Position numbers and translations under genes: made by a program. The notes under the pieces were generated by a model. The model did no database searches and was not told the origin of the DNA. It saw only the letters and a list, made by a program, of their open reading frames with translations. From Alphaproteobacteria bacterium PA2 (GTDB lineage Bacteria > Pseudomonadota > Alphaproteobacteria > Caulobacterales > Caulobacteraceae): a DNA stretch of 64,000 bases. The stretch lies in assembly GCA_002256425.1 (NCBI GenBank), contig NKIZ01000001.1:2267001-2331000 (forward strand). The letters are read 5' to 3'. Below are positions 1-7,810 of the stretch, in pieces. The first letter of the stretch is position 1. Each line of letters opens with the position of its first letter.

Positions 1-571
1 GGGCTGTCGCCCACAGCAGACCCAGATCCAGCACCTCCCTGGTGAGCCGGGGCTCGCCCTCGAGGATGTCTTCAGCCGCGGCGCCTGACTTGATCCGCGC
101 CACCGTCGGGTAGACCAGAATCTGGGTATCCTTGAACACGAACTCTCCAGCCACATCGCCCTCGCCCCTTGCAATGACCACTTCAGCCGCAGCCAGTTCT
201 GCCATTCTGGCCGTCACCTGATTGCGGGCCGCCTCCACATCCAAGATCAAAAGGTCGGTTATCCGCACCCACCTGGCCAGGGGCGCCTCGGAGAGCGCCG
301 CCCAGAGGCTCTGACGATGGGCCAGGGAGAGGGTCTCACCAATGCTGCGCCATATCTGCAGCCAGACCAGACCTTCGGCGTTCACAAAGAGGCCGCCGCT
401 CCGTGGGCCGGCATCCCCGGCGTGGTCCCCCCTGCCTCTCCTGACAGCCGCTACAATGCGCCGATCTATGGCGTTCTGGACATCAAAGGGCTTCAGGCCG
501 CAGATCGCCGCGGCCTCTGCAGGCGTGAAAAGTCGCTCGGTCGAAGATGTTACATATGGCTGCATGGCCAT
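1..571 (-). CDS. DUF433-type antitoxin-like protein (3' end outside window)
   Basis: A minus-strand frame is open from about 571 to the left edge, so the C-terminus is missing. The N-terminus reads FTPAEAAAICGLKPFDVQNA, which looks like a MerR/excisionase-type helix-turn-helix. The end of the visible part reads DTQILVYPTVARIKSGAAA and then EPRLTREVLDLGLLWA, the signature of DUF433 proteins, which are usually antitoxins paired with a PIN-like toxin. The toxin, if present, would lie outside the window. The start is uncertain: in-frame ATGs lie at 571, 565, 586, 604 and 613, none with a convincing ribosome binding site. The family call rests on motif recognition only. Confidence 0.6.
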   Translation of the reverse strand, partial: MAMQPYVTSSTERLFTPAEAAAICGLKPFDVQNAIDRRIVAAVRRGRGDHAGDAGPRSGGLFVNAEGLVWLQIWRSIGETLSLAHRQSLWAALSEAPLARWVRITDLLILDVEAARNQVTARMAELAAAEVVIARGEGDVAGEFVFKDTQILVYPTVARIKSGAAAEDILEGEPRLTREVLDLGLLWATA

Positions 572-779
572 CTCAGACAGACACATAATTGTCGCAAAGT
601 GCATTGCCCCCATGAACCAACCGTCACAAACAGGTTTGCCCCTAAACTGAGTCTCCCAGCCATCCGCTGGGTCGCGCGCGCTCCAGACTTCATCGCCATC
701 AGGTCTGAGGCTTGCGCCAAATCGTCCCACTCCGCATAGACTTGTAAAAGTGCAAGGCTTGAAGAAAGGAGGACGGGAC

Positions 780-1202
780 GTGGCTGACAGACTGAACAGA
801 TGGCTGCTGGCGGGCGGAATGCTCAGCGCCCTGACCTGCCTGCTTCACCTGGCGGTCCTTGCCAGTGCCGCTGGGTCAATCATTCCTCCCCTTCTCAATC
901 TCGTACTTGCGGCAGTTTCCGGTGCAGGCTCGATCTACGCCTTCTCAGGTGCAGGCCTCATCCTTCGGCTTCCCTACCTTCGCACAGGCCTGGTTTTGGT
1001 TTCAGGCTTCCACCTTCTGCAGGGCCTTGCGCTGATCCTGTCTGTCATACTCGGCCCTTCCAGCGCCGTCATGGTCGTGAGATCCCTTGCCGTTATTGCC
1101 TGCGGCGTGGCCTGCGCTTTCGGAACCTTTAGACAATGGCCCTGGCTTTCCCATGCCAGACGCAACCCCTTGGTTGTCGAGCTCCTGAACATGAAATGGT
1201 GA
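780..1202 (+). CDS. small integral membrane protein, unknown function
   Basis: A 140-residue protein starting at GTG 780, chosen because a strong AAGGAGG (766-772) lies 7 bases upstream; a GTG at 750 is in frame but has no such site. It has about four hydrophobic segments: near residues 10-30, 33-58, 68-90 and 96-115. The C-terminus is short, basic and probably cytoplasmic. I recognise no family and see no catalytic motif. It is transcribed away from the antitoxin-like gene and converges on the lipoprotein gene at 1242, with about 40 bases between them. The clear translation signal and membrane pattern argue for a real gene. Confidence 0.6.
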   Translation: MADRLNRWLLAGGMLSALTCLLHLAVLASAAGSIIPPLLNLVLAAVSGAGSIYAFSGAGLILRLPYLRTGLVLVSGFHLLQGLALILSVILGPSSAVMVVRSLAVIACGVACAFGTFRQWPWLSHARRNPLVVELLNMKW

Positions 1203-1241
1203 GACCGAGGCGCCATGCCTTCAGACGCCGAGAAAGAGCAG

Positions 1242-1772
1242 CTAGTGCTGATAGGGCCGCGCCGGGGGCGCACACCCCCGGGACTCTCCCAGGCCCTTCA
1301 GATAGGCCCTTCGGATCTGACCTGCCGTGATGGCTGCAGAGATCAGCTTGTCGTGCAACTGGGCCCCAGAGAGCATGCGAACCCAGGAGCGCATGGGAAG
1401 ATTGCCAGACGTTGCGCCAGCAATGGCGCCCAGCACGGCTACGCTGGCCCTCTCCCCCATGGTGTTATCGTCTATGCCCGGCTCGCGCATATCCAGACCA
1501 AGGGCGCCATTCAGCGGCAGGACCTCATAGACAATCCAGTCGCAGTCTATGTACTGCGGCCGTGCATATGGATCCTCCAGGGCCGCCAGCAGGACATCGG
1601 GGATTTTTGACTGCAGGACATTGACGTCCCGCAGGGGCGCCGTAATGGCGTTGGGAAGATCAGCCCGCCTGGCCTGTGAGGGTGTCTGCACCTGCGGAGA
1701 CCCATCCGGCGGAGTGGTGACACATCCGCCGACCGCAATCAGCGCCCAAATCATCAGGTGCACGCGAGCCAT
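1242..1772 (-). CDS. putative lipoprotein, unknown function
   Basis: About 176 residues from ATG 1772. The N-terminus MARVHLMIWALIAVGGCVTT is a lipoprotein signal: short basic start, hydrophobic core, and lipobox V-G-G-C with the lipidated cysteine near residue 17. A longer frame to 1865 exists but would bury the lipobox, so the shorter start is preferred. After a Pro/Gln-rich linker comes a region containing PQYIDCDWIVYEVLPLNG and then a hydrophobic Gly/Ala stretch (VAVLGAIAGATSG). No known domain is recognised. It probably sits in the outer membrane or periplasm. It converges with the membrane protein gene at 780-1202. Confidence 0.65.
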   Translation of the reverse strand: MARVHLMIWALIAVGGCVTTPPDGSPQVQTPSQARRADLPNAITAPLRDVNVLQSKIPDVLLAALEDPYARPQYIDCDWIVYEVLPLNGALGLDMREPGIDDNTMGERASVAVLGAIAGATSGNLPMRSWVRMLSGAQLHDKLISAAITAGQIRRAYLKGLGESRGCAPPARPYQH

Positions 1773-1994
1773 ACAATACCCTAACGCGAAAACACGCCCA
1801 GACGAAGTGCAGATTCTTGGGTCACCTAGGGCGAATGACATTCCAATCAGATCACACACCTGCAATGCGCAAACACATCGTCCAGAAGGGCAACGACCTG
1901 AGCTCCTCCCTCCTTGTCGGCACGACGAGGTCGCGTCATCCCGCCGACAACAACCAAGCCGCGAAGCTGACCTGCCCCTAGCCCACCAGCTCGT

Positions 1995-3047
1995 TCACAA
2001 TCGAACTGTAAAACTTGCGCTCACCACGACCTGCCCCTTCCTGAGCACCTGAAACTCTCCGCGATGGGATCCGCTTGTCCATCCCGCCCTGGGACGCCTC
2101 AGACCAAGAAGGGAGAGCGTCTGCGCCTGGTCCCGGTCGAGAGCTGTGAGAACCTTGGAAGCCAGAATTTCCCCGTTGGGGGCCGCAACGGTCAGGCGCT
2201 GAACATCTCCGGCCTTCAGGTGGATGGCCCGCACATAAGCCACCAGAATTGGACTGGCGGCGCCGGGCGCAGGCGTGCGGCCGGACTCCACATCCTCCAT
2301 GGACACGACCGTGCTCGAAAAACCGGTATTGAGCACGGCGCCCGTCCGGTAGCCGAGGGCTTGCCTTGCGGCGTCATCCCAGAGGTCGGTACCGGCAATT
2401 GGGCTGCAGCGACCAGGCGCAAGATCTGGCGCAAAGGGATCGACCACCTTGCCATGACGCCGGACGCTAAGATGCAGGTGCGGAAACTCGGTCATACCCG
2501 ACAGTCCGACCTTGCCCAGAACTGCGCCCCGGGCGACCTGCTGACCGACCTTCACCTTAAGGCTCCCGCGGGCCATGTGACAGTATTGTGTCTCCCAGCC
2601 ATCACGGTGGGCGATGATGACGCCATTGCCACACTCTGCGCCGACGGCCGGGGGCGCGCCTTCCGCCTTGAAGGACACATCGGCTGAGCCGTCCCGTAGT
2701 CGCAGCACTGTGCCCGGCACCGCAGCCAGGACATTTACGCCCCGACGCTGCTCGGTCATGTCCGCCAGGCGGATATCGACCCCATTGTGGCCCTGATAGG
2801 TTTCGGCGCCGCAGCGATAGTCCTGGGCGCGGCCGCCTGCGCCAAGGTCAACATAGTTCTGGACAAGGCAGGCCCTTGTCGCCTTGCAGTCTATTGGCAG
2901 ACCCAGAGTGAGGTCTGCCGCCCTTGTGGCCCCGGGCAGGCAGAACAGTGCCGCCACCATGACCAGACCAGCACCCATAGCCCTTACAGGCGCCAAGCTT
3001 TGCAAGGGGGCGCGGCTGTCGGACGGCAGGGCCAGCACAAGGGCCAT
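1995..3047 (-). CDS. secreted M23-family (LytM-like) metallopeptidase
   Basis: A 350-residue exported protein that probably cleaves peptidoglycan cross-links or acts as a LytM regulatory factor. ATG 3047 is preceded by AGGA six bases upstream. The hydrophobic signal segment MGAGLVMVAALFCLPGATRA lies about 24 residues in, so the signal peptide has a long n-region. Zinc-site motifs of M23 are present: GHNGVDIRL (first His and Asp, near residues 87-95) and HLHLSV (HxH, near 195-200), with the intermediate QYCHMARGSL. The C-terminal third may be a separate beta domain. Four cysteines suggest periplasmic disulfides. No operon partner is visible. Confidence 0.88.
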   Translation of the reverse strand: MALVLALPSDSRAPLQSLAPVRAMGAGLVMVAALFCLPGATRAADLTLGLPIDCKATRACLVQNYVDLGAGGRAQDYRCGAETYQGHNGVDIRLADMTEQRRGVNVLAAVPGTVLRLRDGSADVSFKAEGAPPAVGAECGNGVIIAHRDGWETQYCHMARGSLKVKVGQQVARGAVLGKVGLSGMTEFPHLHLSVRRHGKVVDPFAPDLAPGRCSPIAGTDLWDDAARQALGYRTGAVLNTGFSSTVVSMEDVESGRTPAPGAASPILVAYVRAIHLKAGDVQRLTVAAPNGEILASKVLTALDRDQAQTLSLLGLRRPRAGWTSGSHRGEFQVLRKGQVVVSASFTVRL

Positions 3048-3312
3048 GGGTGATCCTCAAGATCAGCCAGGCAGCGGCCTGGCGAGCCCAGGCAGGCTAG
3101 CGGTCATCAGGCCATCCCGAAATGGCAAATATCCAGGGGTGCGCAAGGTCCGATGTGGACAGCGAATTCACGGGCAGGCCTGGGCGCAGGCACGGCCTGA
3201 TTGTGCACCGCAAGACGCCCAAGCCGACGACGGAAAGCCTTATGCCTACTCATTCGGTAACCACACACCTTCACGAAACACAAACAGGCCCTGTGTTCTA
3301 GGAATGACGAAC

Positions 3313-3343
3313 GCGCAGGCAGACGTCGTGTCCATGCCTGCGC
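3313..3343. promoter_or_regulatory. inverted repeat upstream of the RTX gene at 3377
   Basis: A perfect 9-bp inverted repeat, GCGCAGGCA (3313-3321) and TGCCTGCGC (3335-3343), separated by 13 bases, ends 33 bases before ATG 3377. It could be an operator or a 5'-leader hairpin. It is followed by AAGGTCAAATTTTCC, so attenuation is possible but the T-run is weak. The rest of the roughly 330-base stretch between the M23 gene and this RTX gene shows no convincing gene. Confidence 0.45.
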
Positions 3344-3376
3344 AAGGTCAAATTTTCCGGTCATGGAGATCATACT

Positions 3377-4888
3377 ATGACAACCTTCAATGTTGACGGC
3401 CCCATCAGCTTTGGCAAGGCGCTGAAAGTCGCCCAAGCGGGCGACACGATTGCTCTGGCCGCTGGTGTCTATACCGGGCTCAGGATTACCGAGCTCAAGA
3501 CAACGGGCCTGACCATCACCTCCCAGGATCCCGGCCGCCCGGCTGTCCTGAAGGACCTGCTGATCAATAATGCCAAGGGCCTGACCTTTACGGGTCTTGA
3601 GTTTGTCGTAGACGCCAGCAAGGGCGACGTACCCTTCAAGATCGCCCAGTCTTCCAACATCGTCTTTGACCACCTGAAGGTCCACGGGTCGCTGGACGGC
3701 AATGCCGCCAATGATGTCAACGCCTTCGCCGTCTACAAGAGCACAGGCGTTGTCCTGAGCAATTCGGAGATCCAGCAGGTCAAGAACGTGGTTCTTCAAT
3801 CTGCAGAAGACCAGACCACCCTGACCGGCAATGATGTGCATGACATCACCGGTGTGGCGGTAAAGGTGATCACCGAGACCTCAAAACCCTCAACCTCTGC
3901 GACTGTGGACGGCAAGACGCCGACGACCAAGCCGCCTGAAACGGAGCGTCCGGCCACCAGTGCACCCCCTGCAACTGGAACCGAGCCGACAAAGACCGAG
4001 CCCCCGAAGACAGAACCTACGAAAACTGAGCCGGTAAAGACCGAAACCCCGCAGGCCGGAGTATCGACGCCGACCAAGGACCAGCCGACAGCGGGAACCG
4101 AGCCCACCAAGGCTGAGCCGACGAAAACCGAGCCCACAAAAGCTGAGCCTGCAAAGACCGATCACCCTGAAACCGGGGGATCGACCGAAACCAAGGACCA
4201 GCCTGTGACCGGGACTGTCCCGACCAAGACTCCGCCCGCGGACGCCCCCCCTGAAACAGGCAAGTCAGCCGACACGGACCAGGCGCCGACCGCCGGTTCA
4301 AAGACGCCGGAAGCGGCCTCCACCATCAAGGTCATCGCGGCGACAGAAAAGGGCGGCCGTCTTGACGGCACGGCCGGTGACGACCTCATGAAGGGTGGCA
4401 AGGGCGCTGATGAGTTCCACGGCGGGGCCGGCAACGACTATCTGCTGGGCGCCGCCGGCAATGACGCCCTCTACGGCGACGCCGGCAATGACACCCTTTC
4501 GGGGGCGGACGGTAGTGACATTCTGGCCGGTGGATCCGGGATCAACACGCTTCTGGGCGGCGGCGGCGCAGACGTCTTCGTGTTCAAGACGGGGGATTTC
4601 GAGGGCGGCGTCAGCAAGAACCGGACGACGATCAGCGACTTCTCACATGCCCAGGGCGACAAGATCGACCTTACGGGCCTGGACGCCATTGCCGGAACGG
4701 CGGCTGACGACGCCTTCACACTGATCGGATCTCAAGGCTTCCACAAGCTGGCCGGCGAGCTGCGTTATGAAGTGAGCGAGCGCAATGTCACCCTGCTGGG
4801 TGACACCAATGGTGATGGTGTCGCTGATCTCGTCATCCTGCTGTCCAATGCCGCCGGGTCGGTGACGCCAGGAGATGTTCTGCTCTAG
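3377..4888 (+). CDS. RTX exoprotein: N-terminal beta-helix, Thr/Glu/Pro/Lys repeat linker, RTX repeats
   Basis: A 503-residue protein with no Sec signal, as expected for a type I secretion substrate. Residues about 1-170 resemble a right-handed beta-helix of the pectate lyase/chondroitinase fold, with repeated motifs such as GLTFTGLEFV and NNAKGLTF; catalytic residues cannot be assigned. Residues about 185-310 are an extended linker of repeated TEPTK-like units. Residues about 335-405 carry RTX nonapeptides such as GGAGNDYLL and GDAGNDTLS, which bind calcium. The C-terminus, with TNGDGVADLVIL, is probably the secretion signal. GGAG lies about 8 bases before the ATG. It lacks the RsaA-like anchor module of the neighbours, so it may be released into the medium. 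Confidence 0.8.
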   Translation: MTTFNVDGPISFGKALKVAQAGDTIALAAGVYTGLRITELKTTGLTITSQDPGRPAVLKDLLINNAKGLTFTGLEFVVDASKGDVPFKIAQSSNIVFDHLKVHGSLDGNAANDVNAFAVYKSTGVVLSNSEIQQVKNVVLQSAEDQTTLTGNDVHDITGVAVKVITETSKPSTSATVDGKTPTTKPPETERPATSAPPATGTEPTKTEPPKTEPTKTEPVKTETPQAGVSTPTKDQPTAGTEPTKAEPTKTEPTKAEPAKTDHPETGGSTETKDQPVTGTVPTKTPPADAPPETGKSADTDQAPTAGSKTPEAASTIKVIAATEKGGRLDGTAGDDLMKGGKGADEFHGGAGNDYLLGAAGNDALYGDAGNDTLSGADGSDILAGGSGINTLLGGGGADVFVFKTGDFEGGVSKNRTTISDFSHAQGDKIDLTGLDAIAGTAADDAFTLIGSQGFHKLAGELRYEVSERNVTLLGDTNGDGVADLVILLSNAAGSVTPGDVLL

Positions 4889-4921
4889 GAGGATCACATC
4901 CCGGTCCGTGGTGCAGCGGAC

Positions 4922-5653
4922 CTAGTCCAGTCCGTTCACTACAAAAGTCAGACCGGGGACCGGCGATGCCTCCATGGTCAGGCCCCCTGGGTGACTCAGG
5001 TCAAGACGCAGGCTCCGGTCTGGCCCCCACGGGGCGCTGGTCACGATTTCTACTGACCCAAGACGGAACGCCTCGCCCTCTCCAGGGGGCGAGGATGAGG
5101 CCCGCGCGCCCAGCGGGCTGGCCCCCAGGGCCTCAAGGGTAGAACGAGCTTCTGCTGCATCGTCGACAGGGAGCCACAGACGATCAAGCACGACCTCCCC
5201 CGCCCCCGGCGCGGCTAGATCATAGAGGGGTCCTGCTAAGTCGGGCCCACCGGGGGTTTCGAGATCGTACTCAATGACGAAGATGTCGGATATCAGCCCC
5301 TGATCCCGCCGAAAGGACAAGGTCGACCAATGGGGCGCCAGGTCCGGGCGCTCTGCGTCTGACCGGCGCGACGTCTTGCTCTTCCAGCCATGCTGATCGC
5401 CGAGGCGCTCCAGGTGATCGATGGATCCCGCGAGGCCCACCAATCTGTGAAACGCCCGGTCAAAGCCCGGCAAAACCCGACCAAGCTGATGGATGTCGAG
5501 GAAGGGACCATTCCTGAAGCGAACGCCCCTGGCTATGACCTGACCGCCTGGTGAGAACCCGTTGAGAATGCCCATGCCGAGGCGCTCATTGAGGAATGCC
5601 AGTATGCGATCGCTCCGGTCCGTCCAGATCGGAATATGGTCCAGCTCAACCAC
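4922..5653 (-). CDS. glyoxalase-like (VOC) domain protein
   Basis: A 243-residue cytoplasmic protein. It begins MVELDHIPIWTDRSDRILAF, the first beta-alpha unit of glyoxalase-like (VOC superfamily) proteins, and has a second half consistent with a paired VOC module (RLWLPVDDAAEARSTLEALG). Substrate and metal ligands cannot be assigned from sequence. The start is GTG 5653 with GGAG seven bases upstream. It lies alone between two exoprotein genes on the opposite strand, so there is no evident functional link. Confidence 0.75.
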   Translation of the reverse strand: MVELDHIPIWTDRSDRILAFLNERLGMGILNGFSPGGQVIARGVRFRNGPFLDIHQLGRVLPGFDRAFHRLVGLAGSIDHLERLGDQHGWKSKTSRRSDAERPDLAPHWSTLSFRRDQGLISDIFVIEYDLETPGGPDLAGPLYDLAAPGAGEVVLDRLWLPVDDAAEARSTLEALGASPLGARASSSPPGEGEAFRLGSVEIVTSAPWGPDRSLRLDLSHPGGLTMEASPVPGLTFVVNGLD

Positions 5654-5725
5654 AATAGGTCTCCACCCTGAGGATGCACGCGACGCCTGCCTAACCCATT
5701 AGGCGATATTTTACCCTGCTGCTGC

Positions 5726-7210
5726 ATGCTTTTGGCCATGAGCAGCAAGACCGCACCTGACATGTTTCCGCAGCAAGTGGGCGGCGCAACGCCCCTCCTC
5801 GCTACGCCCCAGTCCTATCTGAATGCAGATCAGCGATCAGGGGTTGTTGTAAATTCCAAGCCGAGCCTGACCATCAGCCAGGCCGCAAGCCAGCTGACCG
5901 GCGATCACGTCGGCTGGAATTCGGACCTCGGCCAGGGCGTCACCGTCACCTATGCCTACCGGGCTTCAGCGCCTTCGGTCCTGCCGGGGGATGTCGGCGG
6001 CTTTTCGCGGTTCAATGCTGCACAGATTGCGCAGGCCGAGCTGGCGCTCAAGGCCTGGTCAGATGTCGCCGACATCCGTTTCGTGCGGGTCACCGGCGCC
6101 CCTGGCCCCTATTCAAACTCAGCGACCATACTCTTCGGCAACTATGCCTATGGAGCAGCCGGCGCCTCCGCCTTCGCCTTCCTGCCTGGCAGTTCGGCTT
6201 TCTCCGCCATTGAAGGCGATGTCTGGGTCAATAATTCCTACAGTTTCAATCAGGCGCCAACCGTCGGAAACTATGGTGGTCTGACCCTTATCCATGAACT
6301 TGGCCATGCCATCGGCCTCCTGCATCCGGGACCCTATAATGGCGACGACAGCGGCGCGCTGACCTATGCTGCAGACGCGGTCTATTATGAAGACAGCCAG
6401 CAATATACGGTCATGAGCTACTTCTTCGAGGAGGAGACCGGCGGTACCGCAGCGGCCTTTTCGGCCGCCCCCATGCTCGACGACATCGCCGCCGCCCAGC
6501 TGATCTACGGTCCGAACCTGAAAACCCGGACGGGCAATACGACCTACGGCTTTCACTCCAATTCCGACCGTCCCTGGTACATGCTCGACAACAACTCCTC
6601 CGTCGCCCAGTTCGCGGTGTGGGATGCGGGCGGCAACGACACCTTTGATTTCTCCGAATACTTCAGCAACCAGTTGATCGACCTTGGTCAGGGCCATTTC
6701 TCCGACGTCGGCGGATATCTCGGCAATGTCGCCATCGCCATGGGCGTCGACATTGAGAACGCCGTTGGCGGCTATGGCGCTGACGTCATCATCGGCAACG
6801 CCCTCAACAACAATCTGAACGGTCACCTGGGCAATGACACGATTTTCGGCGATCTGGGCAATGACACGCTGAATGGCAGCGAAGGCAGCGACAGGCTGTG
6901 GGGGGGCGCCGGCAACGACACCCTCGTGGGCAGTTCAGGCAATGACTTCCTGTCCGGCGACGCCGGCGTAGACGCCCTTTATGGCGGCCCCGGCGCCGAC
7001 GTCTTCCACAGCGCCCGCGGCGCGGACATCGACAGGATCATGGATTTCAACCGCGGTCAGGGCGACACCATCAACCTGGTTCTGGGGACCGCCTATACGG
7101 TTGCCCAGAGCGGGTCGGATACGATCATCACCCTGGACGATGGTGCCCAGGTCATCATGGTCGGTGTCAAGATGAGCAGTCTCACAGGCGCCTGGATGAC
7201 CCTCGGCTAG
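5726..7210 (+). CDS. serralysin-type M10 RTX metalloprotease
   Basis: A 494-residue secreted zinc protease. The metzincin signature is HELGHAIGLLHP, with zinc ligands at about His190, His194 and His200 and catalytic Glu191; the Met-turn YTVMSY lies near residue 230. Residues about 335-430 are RTX calcium-binding nonapeptides (GHLGNDTIFG, GGAGNDTLVG, GGPGADVFHS), and the C-terminus is a serralysin-like beta domain. There is no Sec signal, consistent with type I export. In-frame ATGs at 5726 and 5738 both lack a clear ribosome binding site. Unlike the metalloprotease at 12038-13759 it has no RsaA-like anchor, so it is expected to be free. It converges with the glycosidase gene at 7244. Confidence 0.9.
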   Translation: MLLAMSSKTAPDMFPQQVGGATPLLATPQSYLNADQRSGVVVNSKPSLTISQAASQLTGDHVGWNSDLGQGVTVTYAYRASAPSVLPGDVGGFSRFNAAQIAQAELALKAWSDVADIRFVRVTGAPGPYSNSATILFGNYAYGAAGASAFAFLPGSSAFSAIEGDVWVNNSYSFNQAPTVGNYGGLTLIHELGHAIGLLHPGPYNGDDSGALTYAADAVYYEDSQQYTVMSYFFEEETGGTAAAFSAAPMLDDIAAAQLIYGPNLKTRTGNTTYGFHSNSDRPWYMLDNNSSVAQFAVWDAGGNDTFDFSEYFSNQLIDLGQGHFSDVGGYLGNVAIAMGVDIENAVGGYGADVIIGNALNNNLNGHLGNDTIFGDLGNDTLNGSEGSDRLWGGAGNDTLVGSSGNDFLSGDAGVDALYGGPGADVFHSARGADIDRIMDFNRGQGDTINLVLGTAYTVAQSGSDTIITLDDGAQVIMVGVKMSSLTGAWMTLG

Positions 7211-7243
7211 GCCCTACCCTCATTCAGCCTTGCGCCCCGCCCC

Positions 7244-7810
7244 CTACCCGCTGACATAGCGATAGGACGGGTTATCGAACTGGCCGATGAGATTTACGCC
7301 ATAGGTAGTTGTTCCATTGGCTATGGCGGTGAGGAAGGCGTCATTGGCCAAGGCATAGGAGCCGAGGTCAGCCTTGACCGCCTCCCCCAGCAACCAACCG
7401 ACCATGGCAGCCTTGGTGCCAAGGCCATTCACGCCATCCTGACCATAGAAGGCGAAGTACTGGGCCCTCGTCTCTGTTCCCCCAAGACCATCGGGCACCA
7501 TGCCGTTCAGCAGGAGATCGACCTTGCCGGCCGACGGCGTGGACCCAAAGATCGTCGCATAGGCCTTGCTCAGGGCATCGGCCAGGGACAGGGATCCATA
7601 CCCGGCCTGGAAGGACGCCTGACCTGCCCCCGCCTTGCCCAAGTTGACCGCAAAATTGATGTAGCGGTTCTCAAGGCTGAAGCTCTGGTAATAGGCCGAG
7701 TTCAGATTGTTGGCGTTCGGCCCCGTCGGCGACACCAGATAGTCCATCCCCGCCGCCCCAGGCGTCGCCCCGGTGAAGAACTGATAAGCCAGGGTCGCCA
7801 CAGATGTCGT
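7244..7810 (-). repeat. anchor-module repeat, copy 1
   Basis: This encodes the last 188 residues of the GH113-like protein and the stop codon. It is almost identical at DNA level to 12038-12604 and very similar to 9910-10476. Similarity with copy 3 extends slightly upstream, to about 7830, covering IKTADNT. All copies point the same way and lie at the 3' ends of genes. Confidence 0.9.

Noticed and set aside
317..739. Plus-strand open frames opposite the DUF433-like gene
   Set aside because: The minus-strand frame gives a recognisable DUF433 signature; the plus frames do not resemble any protein.
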